DNA from: an uncultured Clostridia bacterium
GTDB taxonomy: Bacteria; Bacillota; Clostridia; Christensenellales; UBA1242
Direction: 5' to 3'
DNA length: 11,237 nt
Assembly (NCBI GenBank): GCA_947631485.1
Contig: CANRLJ010000018.1
Location: 1 to 11,237, forward strand
The translations under genes and the position numbers were made by a program. This document shows positions 1 to 6,632 of the stretch, piece by piece (the stretch's first letter is position 1; every line of letters starts with the position of its first letter). The notes below the pieces were generated by a model. The model was not told the origin of the DNA, did not search any database, and was given only the letters and a program-made list of their open reading frames with translations.

Positions 1-517
1 CCCCTCGATTTGTCAAATAAGCCCCAGCGTCATTTTTTATGATTTTAACCTCGTTTTTCTTGTCAAGGTCATAACTTAACTGCATGCAAATGTTTGGTGT
101 TGCTATGCCGGCAACTTGACGAGTTGGGCTTAATTTTTCATATGTATAAAGGTTTCCTTTCTTCTCTTTCACGCTTCGCATCATGACGGGAGAATCCTTG
201 CCAACAACAGTGCCGCCCATGGAAACGCCACTCTTAATCACTCCGGTGGTTTCGACGGTGAAATCAAACAGAGAAAGTTTGTATTCCGCAATAAGATAGA
301 GTTCTTTGGCGGAGAACTCAGTTATGTCTTTTGTCTGCGTGCTTTCGTAGAGTTTTTCAACCTGAGAAATTGGCGTGTGAGCCTCTGTCCAAGAAAGTTT
401 GGACTCTCCCAAAGCGGTGTTGGCATCAAGATACATCCCGCCGAGGTAAAAACCAGTCAGAACGGCAAGGATAACCACCAACATTGTAGGAAATATTTTT
501 TTATAAAAAATTGTCAC
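1..517 (-). CDS. Membrane-anchored protein of unknown function, C-terminus outside the window
   Basis: The frame is open from a GTG at 515-517 to the left edge (172 codons). The GTG is chosen because GAGG lies six bases upstream; the in-frame ATG at codon 12 has no such site. The protein begins with a short positive stretch (residues 5-7, YKK) and one hydrophobic segment at about residues 8-27 (IFPTMLVVILAVLTGFYLGG), which looks like an uncleaved membrane anchor. The remainder is a soluble region, presumably outside the membrane, with a SGVSMGGTVVGKD stretch near residue 100. I do not recognise the family. It has its own promoter at 592-620 and is separated from the rlmD gene by that gene's terminator, so it is probably a separate transcription unit. 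The reality of the gene is fairly sure; its role is unknown. Confidence 0.75.
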   Translation of the reverse strand, partial: MTIFYKKIFPTMLVVILAVLTGFYLGGMYLDANTALGESKLSWTEAHTPISQVEKLYESTQTKDITEFSAKELYLIAEYKLSLFDFTVETTGVIKSGVSMGGTVVGKDSPVMMRSVKEKKGNLYTYEKLSPTRQVAGIATPNICMQLSYDLDKKNEVKIIKNDAGAYLTNRG

Positions 518-591
518 AGACAACCTCAAAATCAAATTAAGAAATCAACATTTAAGAAGCGCTTGCCGGCACAAATAGATGATTCAAGTAA

Positions 592-620
592 ATTGTATCA
601 CACGAAGGCGAAAAAGTCAA
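592..620 (-). promoter_or_regulatory. Sigma-70 type promoter of the leftmost gene
   Basis: On the minus strand TTGACT (615-620) is followed after exactly 17 bases by TACAAT (592-597), with a TGA directly before the -10 box (extended -10). Transcription should start near 585, leaving a leader of about 68 nt before the GTG at 517. The leader contains GCCGGC and AAGCGCTT palindromes, but I see no known riboswitch. Confidence 0.7.
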
Positions 621-666
621 CGAAAATTATTTAAAATTCTTTAAATAAATATATGCTGTGGCAGAC

Positions 667-700
667 AAAAAAAGACTCAATCAAACTCATGAGCCTCTTT
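667..700 (-). terminator. Intrinsic terminator of the rlmD gene, overlapping its stop codon
   Basis: On the minus strand GGCTCA (690-695) can pair with TGAGTC (674-679), one pair being G-U, across a ten-base loop. Flanking A-rich and T-rich stretches extend the stem, and seven T follow (667-673). The 5' arm includes the last codons of the gene, and the TGA stop lies at the stem-loop junction. Confidence 0.55.
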
Positions 701-1277
701 GCTGCATAATTACGAGGGTTTCAAGCCCTGCGGTCATAGGAAACATATCAAAAATTTCCACGGATTTTATGTCATAATTTTTCTGCAAAACTGCAATATC
801 TCTCAGCAAAGTTGAGAAGTTGCAGGAAACATAACAAACTTTGTGAATTTTTCTGTTTATAATCTCATCCAAAACACTTGCCTTGCAGCCGGCTCGTGCT
901 GGATCAAGCACAATCAGGTCAACATTTTTGTCAATTTCGCCAAGTTTGTCCTCAACTTTTCCACAGATATTTTGCATGTTTGAGGTCTTAATTTGTTCTG
1001 CGTGCATGTGTGCCGAAGTTTGAACTTCAATTCCATACACAAATTTTGCCTTTTCTGCCAGCAATCTGCTCAACTCTCCCTGCCCCGAATATGCATTGAC
1101 AACAATCTTGTCTTTTGCAAGCAAACACACCTTGTCATACAGATTTTTTGCAACAAAATTGTTCACCTGAGAAAACGCCCTGATGTCATCTTTTGCCTCT
1201 CCAACAACGCAAACAATTTTTGTTTTGTCGTTTTCCAAAACATCTCCAAAAGCAAAAAACACCACAAAATCACGCAA
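687..1277 (-). CDS. rlmD: RlmD/RumA-type 23S rRNA uracil-C5 methyltransferase, C-terminal part (after frameshift)
   Basis: This frame carries the catalytic half of a TrmA/RumA-family, SAM-dependent m5U methyltransferase. Counting from the TTG-initiated frame, FSQVN (35-39) precedes the SAM-binding NAYSGQGELS (61-70), then DPARAG (125-130), the nucleophile motif YVSCN with Cys152, and GLE with Glu186 near the end, where the family keeps its catalytic Glu. The TTG at 1277 has no ribosome site and is unlikely to be a true start. The frame is open upstream into the overlap with the N-terminal part, and the two join into one protein of about 399 aa if one A is added to the run at 1287-1293. All catalytic residues are intact, so the split looks recent, artefactual or recoded. 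The choice among RlmD, RlmC or a dual RlmCD specificity cannot be made from sequence. Confidence 0.85.
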   Translation of the reverse strand: MRDFVVFFAFGDVLENDKTKIVCVVGEAKDDIRAFSQVNNFVAKNLYDKVCLLAKDKIVVNAYSGQGELSRLLAEKAKFVYGIEVQTSAHMHAEQIKTSNMQNICGKVEDKLGEIDKNVDLIVLDPARAGCKASVLDEIINRKIHKVCYVSCNFSTLLRDIAVLQKNYDIKSVEIFDMFPMTAGLETLVIMQQRGS

Positions 1278-1885
1278 AATTTGACATTTTTTTGCATTTT
1301 TGGGGCATTTTTTTCAAAAAGAAAGCAAACATAGGTGGTTTCATCCACAATTTTTATGTAAACATTTTTCAGGCTTTCAAAGTGATTTTCTGCAACAAAT
1401 TCTTTGATTTTTAGAAAGGCAGCAGATATTTTTTCATCTGCGATGGGGCACTGGTCAACCTCAAAAAAATTGTGACTTTTGGCTTTGAAATACCCCAACT
1501 TGTCACCACAAACTTCAAACTTGATTTTGTTTCTGTAGTGCAGCCTGTTGTTGGATGGATGAAATTGAACATCTCCATCAAAGCCAACTTTTTTCAGTTC
1601 TTTCTGCAAAATTTGTCTTTTAAGAGCCCTCTCATATTCCTCTTTGCAGTGCTGAAAATCACACCCGCCGCACACATCAAAATGTGGGCAAGCAGGCTTA
1701 ATTCTTTGTGGGCTTGGCACAATAATGTTTTTTGCAACAGCCGTCAAAAACTTGCTTGTCCTCTTTTCAATCTCCACCTCAACCCTTTCGCCGGGAAGAG
1801 TTTTTGGAACAAAAACAATCTGCCCATCAAGTTTTCCAACGCCTGCACCCTCATATGAAACATCAAAAATATCAACAATATCCAT
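1163..1885 (-). CDS. rlmD: RlmD/RumA-type 23S rRNA uracil-C5 methyltransferase, N-terminal part (before frameshift)
   Basis: The start MDIVDIFDV at 1885 begins a TRAM RNA-binding domain (residues 1-55). It is followed by the iron-sulfur cysteines Cys66, Cys72, Cys75 and Cys146, with the C-X5-C-GG-C and DQCP signatures of RumA-like enzymes, and by YRNK (117-120). Family similarity runs to about residue 199 (EKNAPKMQK). From there the frame codes for unrelated sequence until its stop at 1163, which marks the frameshift. An upstream in-frame ATG at 1906 is rejected because it lies inside the promoter. The ATG at 1885 has no Shine-Dalgarno site and sits where transcription should begin. The gene is monocistronic, with a promoter at 1892-1920 and a terminator at 667-700. 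Confidence 0.87.
   Translation of the reverse strand: MDIVDIFDVSYEGAGVGKLDGQIVFVPKTLPGERVEVEIEKRTSKFLTAVAKNIIVPSPQRIKPACPHFDVCGGCDFQHCKEEYERALKRQILQKELKKVGFDGDVQFHPSNNRLHYRNKIKFEVCGDKLGYFKAKSHNFFEVDQCPIADEKISAAFLKIKEFVAENHFESLKNVYIKIVDETTYVCFLFEKNAPKMQKNVKFCVILWCFLLLEMFWKTTKQKLFALLERQKMTSGRFLR
1287..1293 (-). other. Run of seven A where the rlmD reading frame shifts
   Basis: In the first frame the run reads CAA AAA AAT GTC; in the second it reads AAA AAA TGT CAA. Re-reading one base (-1) here, or one extra A, joins both frames. The zero-frame layout A-AAA-AAT has the X-XXY-YYZ form of slippery sites. I see no clear stimulatory hairpin downstream, so an indel in the strain or assembly is as likely. 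Confidence 0.6.
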
Positions 1886-1891
1886 GCCAAA

Positions 1892-1920
1892 ATTATAGCA
1901 CAACAAATAAAAATACTCAA
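1892..1920 (-). promoter_or_regulatory. Promoter of rlmD predicted to give a leaderless mRNA
   Basis: On the minus strand TTGAGT (1915-1920), a 17-base spacer and a perfect TATAAT (1892-1897) are followed by just six bases (TTTGGC) before the ATG. The expected start of transcription is therefore the A of the start codon, and no Shine-Dalgarno sequence exists. The promoter is back to back with the tRNA-Leu promoter, with the two -35 boxes 15 bases apart. Confidence 0.72.
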
Positions 1921-1935
1921 ATAAAGTTTAAGTGG

Positions 1936-1964
1936 TTGACAAAATTGAATAAATATATTAAAAT
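1936..1964 (+). promoter_or_regulatory. Promoter of tRNA-Leu
   Basis: A perfect TTGACA (1936-1941), a 17-base spacer and TAAAAT (1959-1964) stand 13 bases before the first base of the tRNA. Confidence 0.8.
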
Positions 1965-1977
1965 ATCAAAGGTAAAC

Positions 1978-2063
1978 GCGGATGTGGCGAAATGGCAGAC
2001 GCGCAGGCTTCAGGTGCCTGTGGTGGCAACACTGTGAGAGTTCGACCCTCTCCATCCGCACCA
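1978..2063 (+). tRNA. tRNA-Leu, anticodon CAG
   Basis: The acceptor arms GCGGATG (1978-1984) and CATCCGC (2053-2059) pair fully, followed by discriminator A and an encoded CCA (2061-2063). The anticodon stem CAGGC/GCCTG holds the loop TTCAGGT, giving anticodon CAG for CUG codons. A long variable arm and the T arm GAGAG-TTCGACC-CTCTC complete a class II tRNA. It has its own promoter and is followed by a terminator at 2154-2180. Confidence 0.96.
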
Positions 2064-2153
2064 GAGAAAAAAACTGCACCCTTGGCTCGTTTTTGAACAA
2101 GTTCACATTTCTGTAAAGAAATCTCTCTCAAAGGGCTTTCTTGACGGAGAGCA

Positions 2154-2180
2154 AAGCGTCGCTTTGACGCTTATTTTTTT
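2154..2180 (+). terminator. Intrinsic terminator downstream of tRNA-Leu
   Basis: AAGCGTC (2154-2160), loop GCTTT, GACGCTT (2166-2172) and then ATTTTTTT. It lies about 90 nt after the tRNA. The intervening stretch holds two small hairpins (TGAAC/GTTCA at 2094-2105 and ATTTC/GAAAT just after) and no gene. Confidence 0.7.
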
Positions 2181-2209
2181 GCTTCTTTTGCCCCGAGTGT
2201 AAACCGCAG
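2163..2209 (+). repeat. Dispersed repeat copy downstream of tRNA-Leu (truncated)
   Basis: TTTGACGCT, a T run, then TTTGCCCCGAGTGTAAA (2187-2203) and CGC recur at 10685-10724 downstream of tRNA-Ser. The right arm present at 10734-10747 is missing here, so this copy cannot form the full hairpin. Its left end coincides with the 3' arm of the tRNA-Leu terminator. Confidence 0.6.
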
Positions 2210-2242
2210 CGTTGCCCTGTTGTCGTGCTGAGTGTTTTTTAT

Positions 2243-2358
2243 TGTCATACTGCTTTTTATTTTGTCATGTTGCTTTTTATTTTGTCATGTTGCTTTTTAT
2301 TTGTCATGTTGCTTTTTATTTGTCATGTTGCTTTTTATTTGTCATGTTGCTTTTTATT
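2243..2358 (+). repeat. Tandem array of six 19-20 nt units
   Basis: The unit is TGTCATGTTGCTTTTTATT, with one extra T in the first two copies and AC for GT in the first. Copies begin at 2243, 2263, 2283, 2302, 2321 and 2340. A related TGTCGTGCTGAGTG unit precedes the array at 2221. The array runs directly into the palindromic element at 2359, which begins with the same TGTCATGTTG, so the array looks like repeated duplication of that element's left end. The last four units are identical, which suggests recent expansion. Frames through it (CFLF/FYL repeats) are not protein-like. Confidence 0.92.
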
Positions 2359-2412
2359 TGTCATGTTGAGCGCAGCGAAACATCTAGATCCTTCGTTTCA
2401 CTCAGGATGACA
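2359..2412 (+). repeat. Palindromic dispersed element (TGTCAT...ATGACA type)
   Basis: The left half, TGTCATGTTGAG-CGCAGCGAAACATCT, is an imperfect inverted repeat of the right half, AGATCCTTCGTTTCACTC-AGGATGACA. The ends are exact inverted repeats (TGTCAT / ATGACA). Related sequence lies at 6583-6632. Elements of this kind, whose translation contains HVERSE or FVQDD, are common in uncultured bacterial genomes, from general knowledge. It is REP-like; no transposase is present here. Confidence 0.75.
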
Positions 2413-2509
2413 GAGATCCTTCACTTCGTTCAGGATGACAAAATAAGCAAGGCTTTAGGATGACAAAAAAGTTTGTTCAGGATGACATCAGGACGACATC
2501 GGGTTGACA
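2413..2509 (+). repeat. Degenerate half copies of the palindromic element
   Basis: The right-end motif AGGATGACA recurs at 2432-2440, 2457-2465 and 2479-2487. Decayed forms (CAGGACGACA at 2489-2498, GGGTTGACA at 2501-2509) follow, up to the stop codon of the ferritin-like gene. Only the right half is repeated here, mirroring the left-half array at 2243-2358. Confidence 0.7.
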
Positions 2510-2521
2510 CAATGCACTTAC

Positions 2522-2785
2522 TCAGTCGTTTAAAAACTCGTCAAAGCCTTTTTCAAACTGTGTTTGTGCCATCTCATCAAGTTGAAACAGCAGCCCAAAC
2601 AACTGTCCAACATGCAGTTTTTCCTCGTTCATGATGTCCAATATGGTTCGTCTTGCCACTGGGTCGTCTGTGGCATAATAGTGGTTTTCATATTGCGTGA
2701 TTGCCATAAGTTCTCCAATGATGTCCTCTCTGCAATCTTGTGCGGTTTTGTATGTTTGACTGCTTTGTGCTTTTATTTCTTGCAT
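2522..2785 (-). CDS. Small ferritin-like protein, similar in motif spacing to encapsulated ferritin
   Basis: The start MQEIKAQ at 2785 follows TTGGAGGA with four bases between. The 87-aa product is mostly helical. Glu25, Tyr32, Glu55 and His58 lie in IGELMAITQYE and MNEEKLH, with spacings +7, +30 and +33. These are the spacings of Glu32, Tyr39, Glu62 and His65 of the Rhodospirillum rubrum encapsulated ferritin (EncFtn), where Glu32, Glu62 and His65 form the iron-oxidising centre between two subunits. Such proteins oxidise Fe(II) and normally load into an encapsulin shell. No encapsulin lies in this window, and I see no obvious cargo tail after FDEFLND. The gene follows the terminator of the 1167-aa gene on the same strand; a weak TTTACA/CATAAG pair near 2795-2835 could be its promoter. 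Alternative: another short rubrerythrin-like family. Confidence 0.75.
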   Translation of the reverse strand: MQEIKAQSSQTYKTAQDCREDIIGELMAITQYENHYYATDDPVARRTILDIMNEEKLHVGQLFGLLFQLDEMAQTQFEKGFDEFLND

Positions 2786-2832
2786 AAAATCCTCCAACAA
2801 CCTTTCTTATGCAAGAGGGCAAAAAAGGGTGT

Positions 2833-2862
2833 AAAAAAAACAGGTCTTTCGACCTGTTTTTT
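2833..2862 (-). terminator. Intrinsic terminator of the 1167-aa gene, probably bidirectional
   Basis: CAGGTC and GACCTG flank a four-base loop (GAAA on the minus strand). Runs of A and T on both sides extend the stem and supply U tracts in both directions, with eight T on the minus strand. It begins a few bases after the TAA of the large gene. Confidence 0.88.
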
Positions 2863-2867
2863 ATTTT

Positions 2868-5800
2868 TTAGTTCAAAGTCTTGTCGTCTTTAACAATTCT
2901 GACACCAGGGACATTTGTTGAACGTCCGTTAAATGTGCTGTTTATTGAAGCAACTCCTGCCAAAACCTCATCAACCGCTGTTCCGTCTGTTGCCGTCTTT
3001 TGAGCGGTTGCAGCTTTTGTTTCTTGTCTTCCAAGATAAACTGTGGATTCTGTTCCTTCTTCTTGTCCGTAGTAAAGTGTAAGAATTTCAGGTGCCATGA
3101 TTCCGGTGTTTCCAAATGTAAGAGTTCCATCAACGAAATACAAAGTTGCTTCGGTTGCTTGAGTTGTTGCTGTTGTGTTATACAAGTCTGTTTGTCTTGC
3201 GGCAGCATCTGTAAGAATCTTGCCTATTGATTTCTGCATTGCACCTGTGTAACCTGCTGTCATGCTTGCTGCACTTGTGGCAGATTTAACACTTGCTGAA
3301 GAAATTGAACTAACGATCGTCCTTGTTTCTGCATCATCAAGTCCATCGGAGAAGTCAACACTTTCAATGTCAGCAGTTCCATAGTAAACCTTGTCTCTTC
3401 CACTTGCGTATGCCACAAAGTCACCAGTTGTTGTGTCAAAATCAACGCTATCAACATTGTTGTTCTTGTTGTTGTATGCTTGCTTAATCTTTGCCTTAAC
3501 TGCTGTGGCTGCTGTTGCCTTTGCTGCAGCTTGTGCGGACGCTGTTGCTTGTGCAGTCAAAGAGTCTTGATATGAGCCAACATCTCCGAAAACCTCGTCA
3601 GCGGCCCTATCTGCAACGATTGTTCTGTAATTTTCTCCAACACGGGCAACATATGAAACCTTTATGTCTTCACGTGTTACTTCAGAAATTACATTTCCGT
3701 TTACGTCTGTTATGCTTCCCAAGAATCCGTCAAATCCTGCTTCGTCTGTTCCGCCAAGAACTCTTGCTGGGTAAAGGTTAACCACAACTTCACCTGACTC
3801 GGTTGTTGTTGCAAGAGTGTCAAGTGGAAGATCGTTGCTTGTAACAAACTCTGTTGCTTCGTCAGCCAATTTTGTTCCAAAAACGATGGCTGCTGTTTCG
3901 TTTGCTGTTTTGGTTGCTCTTTCAACTGACTTCAAGCCATCCATATATACACCGCTTGGAAGAGCTGCTCCTGCTTCTCTTGCGGCATCAATTCCGTTTT
4001 TAAATGTCAAGCCTCCTGTGTATGTTGCTACAACAACTGGTTTGCCATTTTCGTCAAGTCCTCTAACTCCAAAGAGTTCATGTGTGCCATCTTGCCCCAA
4101 TCCATCAAGTTGTCCTTCATAAACTGAAGAAATTTTTGTTGTGTCTGTGGCAATGTCGTTCAACTCTTCTTTGCCTCTGTTGTTTCTAACCCCTTCAACT
4201 GTTCCGAAAACAAGAAGTCCAACGAGGGCTGTGACACCAACGACTATTCCAAGAACCAATCTCTTCTTTTTGCTCTTAAAGAAGGCTGCTATTGCAGCGC
4301 CAGCACCTACTGCAAAACCTGCCACTTTAGTGAAGGCTTTAACTATTGCTGATGGCTTTTTCTCTGGTTCAGGTTCAGGTTCCTTCTCAGGTTCTTTTTC
4401 TGGCTCTTTTTCTGGCTCAGGCTCTGGAACTCCATCTCCGTGGGTTTCGTCAACAATCCCTTCGACTGGTGTTTCTACAGGAATTTCAACATATCCTTTT
4501 CCAAGAGCAGTAGCATAGCCGGCTGCCACTGCCTCCACAAATCTGGCAGTTCCTTCATCTGTCAACCCATCGCAAGTATAAGTTGTTTTAGGTCCTTCTT
4601 TGTAGCCTGTCACAGGCACAATTCCAACATCTGCCAATGCTTTATGGATTTCAGAGGCAAGATTAATTTCATTTTCGTTAGTGTAGTCAAATGTCAATAC
4701 ATATCCAGCATCAGTTTTTTCGACTGCAACATGTCTTACTGTTTCAAAATCAGCCAATCTTTCCTCAGTATCTGTTGCCAAAGCCTTTAAAACGGCTTCG
4801 TCTGATGTGTCTGCATAGCCTCTCAACTCCATCACTTCTGCCCAGGTTTGTGCATTGTGTGCTTCTTCTGGAGTTGCAAAGGTGAGATTCAACAATCCAA
4901 GTCCCTCAACTGGTTCTGCAGGAACTTCTGCGGCTTCTTCTGTTGGAACTTCTTCTGTAACCTCTGCTGGCTCTTCAGCAGAAGCCCCTTCTACAACTTC
5001 CGGAGCAGGAACTTCTTCGATAGGCTCTTCTACAAGTTCTTCTGGGGCTTCATCACTGTAAGCATTTTCTGCCAATGGGAAATTAACATAAACGCTTCCC
5101 ACAAACGTGAGAGCTTCTTTCGCTGTTAAGCCCTCGCAAGTGAGAGTAGTGAATCCATCCTCAGATGTACCAACTACAGGTTTAAGCCCTTTAGCTTCTA
5201 ACGCAACTCTGGTGGCGTCAGCGGCTGCCATTTCCTGTGCATCATTTTCATCATATGCCGTCCAAACAGTGTAGCCTGTGTCTTTTTTAGACACGCCGAT
5301 GTTTTTTAATGCAAATTCAAAAACATTTATAAGAGAGCTTGGGTCAGTTACTGTTGCAACAAGTTTGCCTTCTCTCAATTCGGTTTCATAACTATTCACA
5401 AGAATAATTTCTTCTGCCAAAATCTGTGCCCTAGTTGCTTCTTCTGTATTTTCAAAATCATAAGTTCTTGTCGTGAGTGAATATGGATCGTCAGCATGTT
5501 CCTCTTCAGCTGGCGCTTCTGCAGTTTCCTCAACAGGTGCATCGGCTTTCTCTTCTGCGATTTCCTCTTCAGCGGCTACAGGTTCTTCGGCAACCTCCTC
5601 AATTGGCTCCCCTATAATTTCTTCAACAGATTCCTCAGCTGGTTGATCAACAGATGCTTCAACTGGCTCTGCTGGTTCGTCAACAACAGGTGCTTCCGCA
5701 ACCTCTTCTTCTGCAGGTTGCTCTAATGTTGTTGGTTCTACTGCTGATTGCTCAACTGTTTCTTCCTCTCTTCCTTCCTCTTCCATTTCTTCTCCTCCTA

Positions 5801-6371
5801 TAAGATTATTTTTATCCACAACTTCTTGTGTTTCTGGATTTATTGCAACACCTCTTTGGTCGTCTGCAAGTTCTGTCAACAATTCGTCGTTTTGACCTTC
5901 TCCAACTCGGGTCACTCTGAACACGCCTTTTGTTTTGGCTTTTGTTCTTTCATATACAGGCTCACTCTTTGACGTTCCAAATTGTTCTTGTCTGAATATG
6001 CCAGGCTCAGTTTTCGTTCCAATCAAAACTTTTGCAATATCTTTTGGCAAAGAGGCAATTTCAATTTGATCAATGTCATCTTTAGTCACCTTTTCGCCAT
6101 ACAATCTGACATATCTCTTTCCGCCTATTTCCTTTACCTCGGCCTTTGCAACAAACTTGGCACCTGATTTTTTTCTTGTTTGAACAAAGCAATATATCTT
6201 GCCAGTTTCGTCGTCCTTTACAAAGTTGTATGCTCTGTAACTCTTTGACTTTCCGCTGCCACCTTCGATTGTGTATTTCCCAAGCCCTGTTTTTGTGTCA
6301 AACGCTGGCAATTCATCAAAATATGCTCCATCAAGAATTCTGTTTTCAATATGAATTGTTGTTGGATCCAT
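2868..6371 (-). CDS. Large single-pass membrane protein with acidic linkers and a duplicated domain, function unknown
   Basis: The start MDPTTIHIEN at 6371 is set by GGAGG five bases upstream and by the promoter at 6399-6427, which rules out the longer frame from 6419. The product has 1167 aa. Residues 1-190 form a lysine-rich globular region. Residues 193-297 are a Pro/Glu/Val/Ala linker. Residues 299-440 and 491-635 are two divergent copies of one domain, sharing F-X-T-E-E-A-X3-AQ, K-X-D-X-GY, then TTxTC-E/D-GLT with Cys412 and Cys600. A second acidic linker joins them, and a Pro-Glu-Lys linker (about 649-672) follows. Then come a small hydrophobic stretch (682-698), KSKKKR, one membrane segment (705-723) and a 440-residue C-terminal part rich in Ala, Thr and Ser, probably outside the cell. 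By the positive-inside rule the duplicated domains would be cytoplasmic. I do not recognise any part. The consensus promoter suggests abundant expression. A structural or envelope-spanning role is only a guess. Confidence 0.9.
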   Translation of the reverse strand: MDPTTIHIENRILDGAYFDELPAFDTKTGLGKYTIEGGSGKSKSYRAYNFVKDDETGKIYCFVQTRKKSGAKFVAKAEVKEIGGKRYVRLYGEKVTKDDIDQIEIASLPKDIAKVLIGTKTEPGIFRQEQFGTSKSEPVYERTKAKTKGVFRVTRVGEGQNDELLTELADDQRGVAINPETQEVVDKNNLIGGEEMEEEGREEETVEQSAVEPTTLEQPAEEEVAEAPVVDEPAEPVEASVDQPAEESVEEIIGEPIEEVAEEPVAAEEEIAEEKADAPVEETAEAPAEEEHADDPYSLTTRTYDFENTEEATRAQILAEEIILVNSYETELREGKLVATVTDPSSLINVFEFALKNIGVSKKDTGYTVWTAYDENDAQEMAAADATRVALEAKGLKPVVGTSEDGFTTLTCEGLTAKEALTFVGSVYVNFPLAENAYSDEAPEELVEEPIEEVPAPEVVEGASAEEPAEVTEEVPTEEAAEVPAEPVEGLGLLNLTFATPEEAHNAQTWAEVMELRGYADTSDEAVLKALATDTEERLADFETVRHVAVEKTDAGYVLTFDYTNENEINLASEIHKALADVGIVPVTGYKEGPKTTYTCDGLTDEGTARFVEAVAAGYATALGKGYVEIPVETPVEGIVDETHGDGVPEPEPEKEPEKEPEKEPEPEPEKKPSAIVKAFTKVAGFAVGAGAAIAAFFKSKKKRLVLGIVVGVTALVGLLVFGTVEGVRNNRGKEELNDIATDTTKISSVYEGQLDGLGQDGTHELFGVRGLDENGKPVVVATYTGGLTFKNGIDAAREAGAALPSGVYMDGLKSVERATKTANETAAIVFGTKLADEATEFVTSNDLPLDTLATTTESGEVVVNLYPARVLGGTDEAGFDGFLGSITDVNGNVISEVTREDIKVSYVARVGENYRTIVADRAADEVFGDVGSYQDSLTAQATASAQAAAKATAATAVKAKIKQAYNNKNNNVDSVDFDTTTGDFVAYASGRDKVYYGTADIESVDFSDGLDDAETRTIVSSISSASVKSATSAASMTAGYTGAMQKSIGKILTDAAARQTDLYNTTATTQATEATLYFVDGTLTFGNTGIMAPEILTLYYGQEEGTESTVYLGRQETKAATAQKTATDGTAVDEVLAGVASINSTFNGRSTNVPGVRIVKDDKTLN

Positions 6372-6398
6372 AAACACCTCCTGTTTATTGTTGTCCAT

Positions 6399-6427
6399 AT
6401 TATACATCACATCGCCCATCTTGTCAA
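6399..6427 (-). promoter_or_regulatory. Consensus promoter of the 1167-aa gene
   Basis: On the minus strand a perfect TTGACA (6422-6427), a 17-base spacer and a perfect TATAAT (6399-6404). Transcription should start near 6392, about 21 nt before the ATG, leaving room for the AGGAGG site. This is the strongest protein-gene promoter in the window. Confidence 0.88.
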
Positions 6428-6454
6428 TACCCTTTTTTGAAAAAATGTCGATTT

Positions 6455-6479
6455 CTTGCCTAAAAATGCAAGTTTTTTT
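6455..6479 (+). terminator. Terminator-like hairpin facing the plus strand, upstream of the large gene's promoter
   Basis: CTTGC (6455-6459), an eight-base loop and GCAAG (6468-6472) are followed by seven T on the plus strand. No plus-strand gene ends here, so it may block antisense transcription or be chance in AT-rich DNA. The spacer 6428-6582 otherwise holds a short hairpin (AACGCC/GGCGTT, 6515-6530) and no gene. Confidence 0.35.
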
Positions 6480-6582
6480 GTGTTTATTTATGCATTTTAT
6501 CCGTTTTTAATGACAACGCCTCCTGGCGTTCGCAAAAAATGCACCCCATCATGGCAAACAAATTGTCGCACGGTGGCTTTTT

Positions 6583-6632
6583 TGTCATGTTGAGTGTTTT
6601 TTATTGTCATGTTGAGCGTAAGCGAAACATCT
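6583..6632 (+). repeat. Second copy of the TGTCATGTTGAG dispersed repeat
   Basis: TGTCATGTTGAGTG, a T-rich spacer, then TGTCATGTTGAGCG-TAAGCGAAACATCT (6605-6632). This matches the left half of the element at 2359 and also the spacer layout at 2221-2242. The repeat ends exactly where the stop codon of the HD-domain gene (6633-6635) begins. The right half is absent. Confidence 0.75.

Noticed and set aside
377..634. Plus-strand frame over the left gene's start and promoter
   Set aside because: It is antisense to a better-supported gene with promoter and ribosome site.
2243..2358. CRISPR array
   Set aside because: The units are directly joined with no unique spacers of about 30 nt and no cas genes.
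2212..2463. Frame encoding repeated CFLF/FYL and HVERSE peptides
   Set aside because: It is the translation of the tandem repeats and the palindromic element, not a protein gene.
4141..4518. Plus-strand frame rich in Gly-Ser-Phe repeats
   Set aside because: It is the antisense reading of the Pro-Glu-Lys linker of the 1167-aa protein, and has no ribosome site.
6372..6419. Longer N-terminus (MGDVMYNM) for the large protein
   Set aside because: The extra codons lie across the promoter and the leader with the ribosome site.
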